Both the position numbers and the translations under genes were made by a program. DNA of 64,000 bases from a virus: positions 46,054-110,053 of the IMG/VR virus record IMGVR_UViG_3300037262_000003; one strand, 5' to 3'. The notes under the pieces were generated by a model. It was given only the letters and a program-made list of their open reading frames with translations, had not been told where the DNA came from and did not search any database. Numbering within the stretch: the stretch's first letter is position 1; every line of letters begins with the position of its first letter. Shown piece after piece: positions 9,974-18,039 of this stretch.

Positions 9974-10885
9974 GTGCCCATCTTCGCAAGCCAGTTTGGC
10001 TATGCCAACGCCTATGACCCGATTGGACTTGATACGGGCACGCCATCAGTCGGTGCCACTCTAGGCAAGTCAGCCAAGGCTTCACCTACTGAGCCCGAAA
10101 AGGTAGGTGCCAGTGTAGGAGCATCAGCCGCAGCGTCAGCAGCAGCGGAAGCGGCAGCGTCCAACGCTGCCAACCAGCAGCTATCCAGCTCTAACGGCAA
10201 CGCAGGATCGACATCACTGGCTAACCAGGGCACACTGAACAAGCTGACCCGTATGGAGTCAATGACTGCCGGGGCCACTAACGCTCCCCTCTCTGACCCG
10301 CAGACGAACACTTACAGGTCAGATAGCGACATGCTTGACACACCGAGTGGCCCGACACCAAAGGAAGCCACTGTTAGCGCCCCGGCAAAGTCGTCTCACA
10401 CTCTTGCTGCATCGTCAGGTGGCGGGGGATTCTTCCACAGCATTGCCAACGGATTCGACACTGCCCGTCATTCTGTGTCAGCGGGAACTGACTGGCTCAT
10501 GAACACCAACGGGACTAACCCCAGTAGCCCGAACAACATGGGATCTGCCAAGACATACGCACCTCGCGGCACTACTGACTCAGGTGTGACAGAACCTTCC
10601 AATGTGTGGAACCCATCTCAGTACACCAACACTCCAAGCCCGAGCGGCAATGGAAGTGTGATGGCTGGCGTGTCCAGCCCTAGTGCTATCGCTGCTGAGT
10701 CAAGCCCGCGTGCCATCGGCATGAACGGTGCCTACAATGAGCAGCAGTTCGGCCGTCTACAGCAGGCACGTAACGCAGCGCAGTCCCAGGTCGATGACAA
10801 TGACGCTCCTGGCTGGATGCAGGACATCGAGAATTTCGCCAACAGCCCGCAGGGCAAGCTTGTAGGAGCAGACGACGACGGCTAA
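9974..10885 (+). CDS. Ala/Ser-rich low-complexity protein, opposite strand in tail operon
   Basis: 303 residues from GTG at 9974 with TTGGAG eight bases upstream. Residues 25-75 are Ala/Ser-rich (ASAAASAAAEAAASNAANQQ); the rest is Gly/Ser/Thr/Pro-rich and probably disordered, with a short ordered C-terminus (GWMQDIENFANSPQGK). I do not recognise the family. It is the only plus-strand gene in the tail module and ends one base before the convergent gene at 10886. The DNA codon pattern is like its neighbours, so it is probably a resident gene. Confidence 0.7.
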   Translation: MPIFASQFGYANAYDPIGLDTGTPSVGATLGKSAKASPTEPEKVGASVGASAAASAAAEAAASNAANQQLSSSNGNAGSTSLANQGTLNKLTRMESMTAGATNAPLSDPQTNTYRSDSDMLDTPSGPTPKEATVSAPAKSSHTLAASSGGGGFFHSIANGFDTARHSVSAGTDWLMNTNGTNPSSPNNMGSAKTYAPRGTTDSGVTEPSNVWNPSQYTNTPSPSGNGSVMAGVSSPSAIAAESSPRAIGMNGAYNEQQFGRLQQARNAAQSQVDDNDAPGWMQDIENFANSPQGKLVGADDDG

Positions 10886-11677
10886 TCACTTCTTCTTGGT
10901 GGTCTTCTTCGGTGGCACATAGTTCTTTAGGTTCCCGTAAGGGTTAAGAACTCCCTGTGCCATCGCCCCATTGGAGAGATAACTGCTTGACGTGCTTGGC
11001 AGCATCTGGAATGAGATGTCAATCGTCGCACGATAGGGCACCATGTTCTGGGTGAATGCCGTGTACGTAACGTCCCACTCGTTGATGAAGCCGTAGTATC
11101 CCAGCCTGTTCTCCTGTGCCATGCGAGTAGCGTTGGCACCCACATTCTGCCCGAAGTACACCCAAGAGAAAATGTTCATCATGACCCCGCCCTTGTTAAC
11201 GGTCGGGGTCTTTATCTTTGTCGTGCCGGAAGCCAGATTCGACAGCATACCGGTGAACTGCATGATCTGCACAACGTCAGACTGCACGCCAATCAATGAA
11301 GGGTCGTTGGACGTGCCGTTTGGCTTATTGTAGTTGACTTCATACGTGCGGTCGAAGTACAGTGTCCATGACACTGACTGGGACAGCGGAATAGCCAGAA
11401 CGGAACTAGCCCCAGGAGCGTTGTAAAGCATGGCTGCCTGGGCCTGGTTCGATTCAATGGAGAACGCAGCATAGACCTGCTGAGGATTGTACATAAAATT
11501 GAACGTAGCCCGGCCACCGTAGGAGCCTCCGGTGTAACCCAGGTTACCTCCGTTGACATCCCAGATCATGTAGCCCTTCTGGAGGTTAGGCGTCAGGCCC
11601 ATGGCCCGGTCCTTGGTAGCCGATAGCTGCTTAGCAAATGGCGGCTGTGTGATTAGGGCCTGTGTTGCTGTAGCCAT
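10886..11677 (-). CDS. CIS tube-like / baseplate adaptor protein
   Basis: 263 residues. ATFNFMYNPQQVYAAFSIES followed by SQSVSWTLYFDRTYEV resembles the contractile injection system tube-protein N-terminal family, where an FxYNPxx motif is conserved. The C-terminus is Lys-rich (PPKKTTKKK). It lies just upstream of the tape measure. Likely an inner tail or hub component; family call is moderate. Confidence 0.6.
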   Translation of the reverse strand: MATATQALITQPPFAKQLSATKDRAMGLTPNLQKGYMIWDVNGGNLGYTGGSYGGRATFNFMYNPQQVYAAFSIESNQAQAAMLYNAPGASSVLAIPLSQSVSWTLYFDRTYEVNYNKPNGTSNDPSLIGVQSDVVQIMQFTGMLSNLASGTTKIKTPTVNKGGVMMNIFSWVYFGQNVGANATRMAQENRLGYYGFINEWDVTYTAFTQNMVPYRATIDISFQMLPSTSSSYLSNGAMAQGVLNPYGNLKNYVPPKKTTKKK

Positions 11678-11865
11678 TGCTCGCGGGCCTTTCGTTCGAT
11701 TTCAATCATCTCTGAAGCCCAGTTTACATAGTGACGGCGTATCCTTACGGACATCCCCATTAGCTCGTTGAAGCCCCAGCCCGTGAAGTACTGGGACAAC
11801 TCCCCCACGTCCTGAATGGTCTGCTTGTAGTTCAGACCCTTAAACGAAGCCGAGGAGGAGGTCAC
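11653..11865 (-). CDS. Tail assembly chaperone, second frame
   Basis: 70 residues from GTG at 11865, overlapping the 3' end of the upstream chaperone gene by 26 bases in the +1 frame. No strong ribosome site precedes the GTG. The overlapping short ORF between tube and tape measure is the standard location of the chaperone frameshift product, so it is probably made at least partly as a fusion. The sequence is helical with a conserved-looking FTGWGFNELMGM. Confidence 0.7.
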   Translation of the reverse strand: MTSSSASFKGLNYKQTIQDVGELSQYFTGWGFNELMGMSVRIRRHYVNWASEMIEIERKAREQWLQQHRP

Positions 11866-12676
11866 GAAACAGATCCACCATGCTGAGTGCCAGCTTCACT
11901 TCCTTCTGGCACTCCTCATGCACGAAGCTGATCACGTTGTAACGCGGGCCAGGCTGACGATCGCTAATTGCTTCGACAAGATTGTGACGGTCTGGGATGT
12001 TCATCTCTGCGATGGCACCAGGGAATGCCTGAACGTGAATGCTCGATCCGTCAGTACGCGTGATGGTCTTGACGCAGCGGCGTAGCATCTCGGAGTTACG
12101 CTCTGTGGCAGTCCAGTTCTTGTTGTCGCAAGCCTTCTGATCCACGCCCGTTGGGAATCGGACTAGGGCCTTGGCACCACGACGGAGTTCGATCTCGAAA
12201 CCAGGCTCTCCGTATTCATTGGATTCCAAGGCGACACGTTCAACGCTGTCAGCGAGGGAGAAATTCAAATCACTCTGGACACCGCAGTGCGGGCAGGTCC
12301 ATCCTTCGAGTTCAAAGTCAGGCCCGTACGTAGCCACACGGATCTGGATGAGAAGCTCGTCACGGTCACCTAGCAAGAGGTTGGCAACACTGTCAGGAGT
12401 CGCGGGTATTCCCTGAATGTGCGTCACCCCACGGTTAAGCAGGGTGTCCATGAAGTGGAACGTTGAGTTAGATGCCATCGTCCTAGACAGGGCTTCCTCG
12501 TCAACGCCCGTGAGTTCCTTGACCTGAGCCGTCAGACCACTCGGAAGGTTGATCAGGTCACCGGGAGCGTTGGGGACAAGCGGAATGTCCTGGCTCCCGG
12601 TGAGCTGCGCGATAAGGTCGTTGACTCTGCTGGGGTTAGCTAGAGCTTCTTCTCGACTAATGAAGGTGTTTTCCAT
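11840..12676 (-). CDS. Tail assembly chaperone / T4 baseplate-like protein with zinc motif
   Basis: 278 residues, TTGGAG eight bases before ATG. Residues about 145-160 contain CPHCG and the helical region resembles phage T4 bacteriophage base-plate protein family members that act as chaperones in actinophages. Gene position between tube and tape measure fits a tail assembly chaperone. It ends DLLLGFV then TAA, where the downstream frame overlaps. Confidence 0.7.
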   Translation of the reverse strand: MENTFISREEALANPSRVNDLIAQLTGSQDIPLVPNAPGDLINLPSGLTAQVKELTGVDEEALSRTMASNSTFHFMDTLLNRGVTHIQGIPATPDSVANLLLGDRDELLIQIRVATYGPDFELEGWTCPHCGVQSDLNFSLADSVERVALESNEYGEPGFEIELRRGAKALVRFPTGVDQKACDNKNWTATERNSEMLRRCVKTITRTDGSSIHVQAFPGAIAEMNIPDRHNLVEAISDRQPGPRYNVISFVHEECQKEVKLALSMVDLFRDLLLGFV

Positions 12677-12701
12677 TTAATGCTCCAATTTCCTCTGTTA
12701 G

Positions 12702-13346
12702 TTAGAAGGATACTCCGGTGGTGACGTTGGTTCCTACTATGAGATCCCAACCCTCATGGGCCAGAGTCATCTGTGATACGAGAATCTGGTTTGCGCCAGC
12801 GTCAAGATCAGAGTAGGATACGGATGACGGCCATGCGTTGTAGACACGGAACCATGCGTTGATAGGAGCGGCATAGCCCGTTACAGGATGACCGAGGATC
12901 TGAACGTCAACAGTCGCACGGAACTCGCTGCCAGGCCCGTTCGGAAACTGGGCAGTATCATCAGTCGTAGCAGCAGCGGTGCCCTGCATGACCTGGAATA
13001 GCTGCTTGAGCCACGCCAGCTCGTACTGAGTGCCCACGGCAAGTCCACGGCTCAGAACGATCGGGCTGAAGTCAGCCTGCCCAGGAAGCTTCTGAGTTAC
13101 CGTGTTCATTGATCCGTCACGGTAAGCGATAACGCTCACAGTAACCGACAGCCCAGACACAGACATGAATCCGACACTGATAGCACCGCCCGCAGGAGGT
13201 GTGATGCTAACGACAAACTTGAAGTTACGTATCGGGTCTGTCTGAATGCGAGCCACACTGCTAGTCTGTGTGACCTGAATGTTACCGATGGCCGTAGCCC
13301 CTTTCACGAGTGCGATGCCTATGGCAGTTGGCACACACGACTTCAC
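12702..13346 (-). CDS. Tail tube protein (gp19-like)
   Basis: Up to 214 residues. DPIRNFKFVVSI near the N-terminus and FSPIVLSRGLAVG with the ELAWLKQLF helix are typical of gp19-like tail tube proteins, as is the C-terminal LAHEGWDL. It follows the sheath in the usual order. The start is ambiguous: GTG at 13346 and GTG at 13307 both lie inside the inserted HNH gene, and AAAGGGG sits eight bases before an in-frame ATC. The endonuclease insertion may have displaced the original start region. Confidence 0.88.
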   Translation of the reverse strand: MKSCVPTAIGIALVKGATAIGNIQVTQTSSVARIQTDPIRNFKFVVSITPPAGGAISVGFMSVSGLSVTVSVIAYRDGSMNTVTQKLPGQADFSPIVLSRGLAVGTQYELAWLKQLFQVMQGTAAATTDDTAQFPNGPGSEFRATVDVQILGHPVTGYAAPINAWFRVYNAWPSSVSYSDLDAGANQILVSQMTLAHEGWDLIVGTNVTTGVSF

Positions 13347-13713
13347 ATTTGGCTATCTCGCGCAGGAGACGTGGCATAGCGTATGTCTTCATAGCAGCTA
13401 CGTTTCCGGACTTCTCAAACCCTGGAAGGTGATCAAAGTCAAGAGCTTCCGGGTACCTATCGTACCCACAATCGGCACAGCCACTCTCTATCTTTATTCT
13501 ATCTATAAATGCTTGACGGTCGGCGTAAGCTTCGGGAGAGATTCGGCAGTACGTGGGATCATCTTCCCGCTTACTCTTGCGCCAGTCTTTCTTCCATTCC
13601 AGCGTTTCATACGACTCGTGACGCCCGTTGTGGCCGAAGACGCGACCGCAGTAGTTACCACGCTTCATGCGATGGTTACAGCGGTCGCTGTCTTCTAGCT
13701 TTTCGAACGCCAC
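13282..13713 (-). CDS. HNH homing endonuclease
   Basis: 143 residues from GTG at 13713, with AAGGA overlapping the sheath stop. A zinc-binding GCADCGYDRYPEALDFDHL segment and CEVVCANCHRHRT give the HNH core. It sits between sheath and tube, overlapping the tube reading frame by 65 bases. Free-standing mobile endonucleases are common in phage late genes. Confidence 0.88.
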   Translation of the reverse strand: MAFEKLEDSDRCNHRMKRGNYCGRVFGHNGRHESYETLEWKKDWRKSKREDDPTYCRISPEAYADRQAFIDRIKIESGCADCGYDRYPEALDFDHLPGFEKSGNVAAMKTYAMPRLLREIAKCEVVCANCHRHRTRERGYGHR

Positions 13714-13722
13714 GACAGTTCC

Positions 13723-15735
13723 TTACGAGCTAACTGTGGCTGACGAACCTGAGGCCATCTGGGTCAAAGAGATCACCACGAACTCGGCAGGTGCTGCAAG
13801 CGCAACGGCCACGGTCGCGTTAACCATTCCTGCTGCAATTGTATTCGGTGTGTTCACTGTGCTATCGCAGATGACCTGGAAGGAAGTGCTCGGGGTATTG
13901 CCCGCGAGCAGACCGTCCTGCATCTCCGACGTTAGATAGCCCGTGATGGCTGTTGACATGTTCGACCAGAGCACGGAGTCGTTGTTCTGGAATACAGCGA
14001 ACGCTGTGATCGCCTGTAGGTCATGCTGGAGCTTCATCAACGTACGATTGATGTTGATGTACTTGGCAGGGTAGCCAGCGGCAGTTGTCAGACCGCCGAA
14101 GATGCAGAACCCAGTGTTCGGCACGATCTTGATCGGGTTGATCTGAGACGTCTCAAGGTTGCCTAGGTCAGTCGGTGTGAAGTAGGCTTCGAGTGCTACC
14201 GCTGTGACGCTCGTCTGAGTTCCAGCAGGAGTCTGAGCGACATTGTTCTGGTTGTCGTTGACTGCCCACTGGCCAAGTACAGCGCCTCCCGGCGGAACCC
14301 ACTTAGTTGCAGAGGAAGTACCAGCGGCAGGGTCGATGATTGACATCCAAGGACCGTAGATCTGACCGTTCTGAGAGGCCGTCACTGACGATCCTGACTG
14401 GCCCGATGTCATAGTCGTGTATGACGCTGCGACTACGGCACTGGTTGTCAGTCCGCCATTGAACATTCCGTCGATCACAAGAGCGACATTACCCACGCTG
14501 TTAGCCCAGGTGAGTACGTTGTTGAGAAGTGTGTAGTTGATAGTGGGAGATCCGCCCTGCAAGCCAGAAGAATCCGGCAGGTTAAGGTTGAGGATCTGGT
14601 GACCCACAATTCCGGCGAATGATCCCTGCTGCCATGAGACAGACACCGTGGCAGTGCCCGAAAGAGCGCCGTACAGGTCAATGGCAGTGGTTCCGTCTGT
14701 GCCAGGGGTGCTTGAGATAACGGCAGGCTGACTCGGGCCGGTAGCTGTTCCCAGGCTGATCGGGGTAGCGATGGCGTAAGGGTCAGACACTCCTGATACG
14801 TACGATCCTGCGCTCGGGTAATTCGATAGGCGAATGTAAGCCGAACCTGACGTTGTGCTGTTGATCATGCCAGGAGCATAACGGGAGCTTGCAGGGTTAA
14901 GGGAGATGCTTGGCCAGATCTCTACGACGTTGGCTGCATTCGGGCCACCCTGGTAGATCTGTAGAGTGAAGAGGCTAGTAGCAGAGCCGTTAGTCGGGGT
15001 GATGCTGATGAACAGGTTAGATCCCCATACGCCAGGGAACAACGAGGTAACCGTCATAGACTGTACGCCCGTGGTGTTTGTCGTCGGAGGAACTGCGCCA
15101 GTAGAGGTAGGAGGTGCGGTGATCGTCAGCGCTGTGCCAATGGCAGTCGGGCTGCCTACAGTCTGCTGACGAGTGTACGTACCGGAGCCGCCTACCTGAG
15201 TCGAGTAGCAGTACCAGCCCGTTGCGTTAAGATCCGTTGGCGGTGAGGGGATGGTGATCGTTGATGTAGAGCCCGTCGTCAGGATAGATCCTGACGGAGA
15301 CGGAGTGGTCTCACCATTGCCCGTGACGTAAGTCACTTCGAAGCGATACGTACCGGCTGCGACAGTACCGCCAGAGGTAGCAGTAGTTGGAACTGGCGCA
15401 GATGGAGCCGAAAGCTCAGGGCCAGTAGTGTCAGCAACAGTCAAAGCAGCCTGCGTGGCATCGCTGTTAGGAACACGCAGGACGTAGCAGCCCGTGCCAC
15501 CGTTAGCGAAATACTGGTACACGGCGTATGGAAGATAGCTCGCAGAGCCCGAGCTGAACCCTCCGTACAGACGCTGGAATGCCTGCCAGTTGGTGATAAA
15601 CGTCGGAACAGTAGGACCCACGTTGTAGTTTGCGGCGAAGGCTGCAACGGCCTCGCCCGGAATGTTACCGGCACTGACCGTAACAGGTGCTGGTACCTGG
15701 TTTACGTACACACCTGGGTAAGTGTAGGCGGTCAT
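13723..15735 (-). CDS. Tail sheath protein
   Basis: 670 residues. The N-terminus TAYTYPGVYVNQVPAP is the sheath signature, followed by GYVYQ-like FANGGTGCYVLRV (residues about 75-90). The C-terminal part (GYPAKYININRTLMKLQHDL, TSFQVICDSTVNTPN) matches the conserved sheath domain. A variable central insertion of Thr/Ser/Gly-rich sequence (about 110-250) probably forms a surface domain. AAGGAG precedes the ATG. It defines the tail as contractile. Confidence 0.96.
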   Translation of the reverse strand: MTAYTYPGVYVNQVPAPVTVSAGNIPGEAVAAFAANYNVGPTVPTFITNWQAFQRLYGGFSSGSASYLPYAVYQYFANGGTGCYVLRVPNSDATQAALTVADTTGPELSAPSAPVPTTATSGGTVAAGTYRFEVTYVTGNGETTPSPSGSILTTGSTSTITIPSPPTDLNATGWYCYSTQVGGSGTYTRQQTVGSPTAIGTALTITAPPTSTGAVPPTTNTTGVQSMTVTSLFPGVWGSNLFISITPTNGSATSLFTLQIYQGGPNAANVVEIWPSISLNPASSRYAPGMINSTTSGSAYIRLSNYPSAGSYVSGVSDPYAIATPISLGTATGPSQPAVISSTPGTDGTTAIDLYGALSGTATVSVSWQQGSFAGIVGHQILNLNLPDSSGLQGGSPTINYTLLNNVLTWANSVGNVALVIDGMFNGGLTTSAVVAASYTTMTSGQSGSSVTASQNGQIYGPWMSIIDPAAGTSSATKWVPPGGAVLGQWAVNDNQNNVAQTPAGTQTSVTAVALEAYFTPTDLGNLETSQINPIKIVPNTGFCIFGGLTTAAGYPAKYININRTLMKLQHDLQAITAFAVFQNNDSVLWSNMSTAITGYLTSEMQDGLLAGNTPSTSFQVICDSTVNTPNTIAAGMVNATVAVALAAPAEFVVISLTQMASGSSATVSS

Positions 15736-15744
15736 CTAGTCTCC

Positions 15745-16494
15745 TTAACCGACGTTGACCTGGCTGACAAGTCCCGCGCTCAAGACCCCTGTATTGAGCG
15801 CGATCCCAGCCGGGCTATCAAGATCGATATCGCCCAGATCGGAGTATACGGAGAGGTCAAGGTTTATCATGCTTACAGGAATAAGCGTACCACCCCAAGC
15901 CACAGAACTCCGAATGTCCTCTAGTAGCTCTGTGTAAAGACGCACACGGTAGACCACCTTGAACAGACGCTTGCCGTCTTCATCGAGGCCATAGCCTTCT
16001 TCTGGTCCACCCAGGAGACGCATTGTTCTTAGTGTCCCGTTCTGTGGTACCCACATGGCACCCATCTTCGCAGGAAGACGCCAGAGTGTGGCAAGCTCAG
16101 CAATGAGAGGCTGGATGTGCTCGTTCCAGAAACGCCCGTACAGCGTGACCTGGTAGTCAAGGTTGTACGGAGTTGGCGGGAACGGTGTGTAATACGGCGA
16201 ATCCCGAGGGTCTAGCGCATGAGGATCAAACGCCGTGCCGAAAGCGAAAGGCGTCAGTCCTTCTGGCGTGTAAGGGATCTGCACCATCGCGCCCGACTGC
16301 ATTCTCTCCTGGTCAGGATAGATACCAGCGTGCTCGATGATGATGACAGGGTATGTGAGGTTAGCCAGCTCGTCCTGAGGCAGACGGAATCGCACGCCAA
16401 CAGGACGACCTCCGACAGGAGCGTTCGTGTCTGTTACCGTGAGTCCCTGTAGACGCCACTTCATAACGGCGTCCTCATCGCGCAGCCATGGCAT
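15745..16494 (-). CDS. Tail terminator / neck protein
   Basis: 249 residues, unrecognised in detail. NTPYNLDYQVTLYGRFWNEH-like segments (PTPYNLDYQVTLYGRFW) and the position between sheath and another neck gene fit a tail-completion or terminator protein. ATG overlaps the stop of the upstream gene. Confidence 0.55.
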   Translation of the reverse strand: MPWLRDEDAVMKWRLQGLTVTDTNAPVGGRPVGVRFRLPQDELANLTYPVIIIEHAGIYPDQERMQSGAMVQIPYTPEGLTPFAFGTAFDPHALDPRDSPYYTPFPPTPYNLDYQVTLYGRFWNEHIQPLIAELATLWRLPAKMGAMWVPQNGTLRTMRLLGGPEEGYGLDEDGKRLFKVVYRVRLYTELLEDIRSSVAWGGTLIPVSMINLDLSVYSDLGDIDLDSPAGIALNTGVLSAGLVSQVNVG

Positions 16495-17039
16495 TACTGT
16501 GTACCCCCACCAATTGTGCTAGGCGGCCCGTTGGTAGTGTAAGGCCCGCCCGGAGCCCAGTCAGCGAACTGCGAGTCCCAGACCAGCTCGTCGGGCTTGA
16601 CCTGTGTCGTGGAGATGGCAACGATGATGTCACGACGCTGCATCTGACCTCTGACGGAGATCTGGCGTACTCGGAATACCTTCCTGTCGTACACCACGCG
16701 ATCCTTCATGTAGTTGCCTGTCATGATGTCAGCGTAATCCATACCGGCCTGTAGCATCTTGCTGAACGAGACGATGAGGGCGGCGTCGTCGTTGTAGTAG
16801 AATCCGTTCTCAGACTCTTCGTTGGCACCTTCCACGTGCTCGATATGCATACACTGTAGACGCTGTGACGGCAGGTACATAAGCCCGTTGCCCGTAGGCT
16901 CGTCGTAAACGTCATCCATCTGAGAGTTGGCCTCATCGAAACGGAAGTAGTCCGCCCAGTCACCATCAACGGCCTGCCATCCGTCCATGGCACCGAGGAT
17001 CTTGTCAGTCTCATAAATAGTCCGGATTAAATCTTCCAC
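16494..17039 (-). CDS. Neck / head-completion protein
   Basis: 181 residues from GTG at 17039. Acidic N-terminal half (WADYFRFDEANSQMDD) and hydrophobic C-terminal strands. No family recognised; position next to the sheath and adaptor genes suggests a neck role. Confidence 0.55.
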   Translation of the reverse strand: MEDLIRTIYETDKILGAMDGWQAVDGDWADYFRFDEANSQMDDVYDEPTGNGLMYLPSQRLQCMHIEHVEGANEESENGFYYNDDAALIVSFSKMLQAGMDYADIMTGNYMKDRVVYDRKVFRVRQISVRGQMQRRDIIVAISTTQVKPDELVWDSQFADWAPGGPYTTNGPPSTIGGGTQ

Positions 17040-17057
17040 GCTTGAAGTCCATGCGGC

Positions 17058-17291
17058 TCACCGGCTAACCACCTCCTTCAGCACCCACTCCGCGAACAAG
17101 CGTAGCTGTTCGGGCGATGCATCTCGTTTCATGCTGTTAGCCAGGTGGCTAATGACTTGGACATTACCTGGGACATACCCTAGGGCAGGGACGATGCGGT
17201 CAAGGCTTGGAGCATTGTGCCCTGGACCTCTTCCAGTACCAGGATACAGGGAAATCCCCAAGACAGGGCAAACATCTGGGATGTAGAACAC
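17058..17291 (-). CDS. Short HNH-type endonuclease-like protein
   Basis: 77 residues from GTG at 17291; GGGAG lies five bases upstream at the end of the GNAT gene. DVCPVLGISLYPG, PSLDRIVPALGYVPGNVQVI and SHLANSMKRDAS form the C-terminal half of a widespread phage HNH-like endonuclease family, which is normally about twice as long. It is either a minimal version or a remnant left in the neck operon. Confidence 0.7.
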   Translation of the reverse strand: MFYIPDVCPVLGISLYPGTGRGPGHNAPSLDRIVPALGYVPGNVQVISHLANSMKRDASPEQLRLFAEWVLKEVVSR

Positions 17292-17293
17292 TA

Positions 17294-17638
17294 CTACTCC
17301 CAGTCCTCGTGATAGACGCGTGCCGGAATTATCCCACCCATCTTCTGGGCGAAACGCTCTCCGTCATCTGTGCGCTCTGGTGCGTGCATGAGCTGCCCGC
17401 CAGTTGCGGCCTGGGCGCGCTGGTACAGAGCTGTTCCTATTCCCCTGCCACGATCTGCCTTGTCGTAGACCTTTACCTCACCGATCTGCGGACGAGACTG
17501 GCCTGAGTCGTAGTTAGACAGATAGCTCAGGTGCGCCACGGGCTCGTCATTCCGCATGGCGAATACGTGGCCCGAGTTGGTGTCCGGGTCGTGGTGCTCC
17601 TCGAACTGCACACTGTTGAGGTGGTCTGTCGCTGACAT
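17294..17638 (-). CDS. GNAT-family acetyltransferase-like protein
   Basis: 114 residues. GEVKVYDKADRGRGIGTALY holds the acetyl-CoA pyrophosphate-binding RGxGIG motif of GNAT enzymes, with a following helix (QRAQAATGG). It is short, with only the core. Overlaps the ParB-like gene stop (TAATG). Substrate unknown; small GNAT proteins also occur as virion components in actinophages. Confidence 0.72.
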   Translation of the reverse strand: MSATDHLNSVQFEEHHDPDTNSGHVFAMRNDEPVAHLSYLSNYDSGQSRPQIGEVKVYDKADRGRGIGTALYQRAQAATGGQLMHAPERTDDGERFAQKMGGIIPARVYHEDWE

Positions 17639-18039
17639 TACTTCATCCTCGTCTTGTAACCCTTGTCGCCACGCTCTCCAAGGGAATCTCTTGCCTTCTG
17701 TTCATCAGGATTGCGGGCTGTTGACCACGAGTCGTGGACTGCATTAGGCTGTGCCGTAGGATTGTCACCCACGTCTACGGCAGGCAAGGGCATTCCTAGC
17801 CTTGCGGCTACTGCCGCCCGATGATGCCCGCCACCCTGGATCTGGTAGTTACCAGCACGGTCGTTGAACTTGACACCCACAGGAGTCTGAAAACCATTCT
17901 CCTTGACGTGCGACTCCAACTTGGACATGTACTCGGGCTCGCGGTTGTATAGCGTGTCAGCCACAGCGTGAAGGGACTTGCCCTTCACACCGGGGTCTGA
18001 GCCTACGACATGCTTGAACTGTTCAGGCGAGAACTCCAT
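17638..18039 (-). CDS. ParB/sulfiredoxin-fold protein
   Basis: 133 residues. ENGFQTPVGVKF, NYQIQGGGHHRAAVAARLG and LPAVDV form the ParB N-terminal nuclease/CTPase-like core (GxHRxxAA). No HTH follows. Encoded with the GNAT protein between neck genes, starts overlap stops on both sides. Role unknown. Confidence 0.75.
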   Translation of the reverse strand: MEFSPEQFKHVVGSDPGVKGKSLHAVADTLYNREPEYMSKLESHVKENGFQTPVGVKFNDRAGNYQIQGGGHHRAAVAARLGMPLPAVDVGDNPTAQPNAVHDSWSTARNPDEQKARDSLGERGDKGYKTRMK

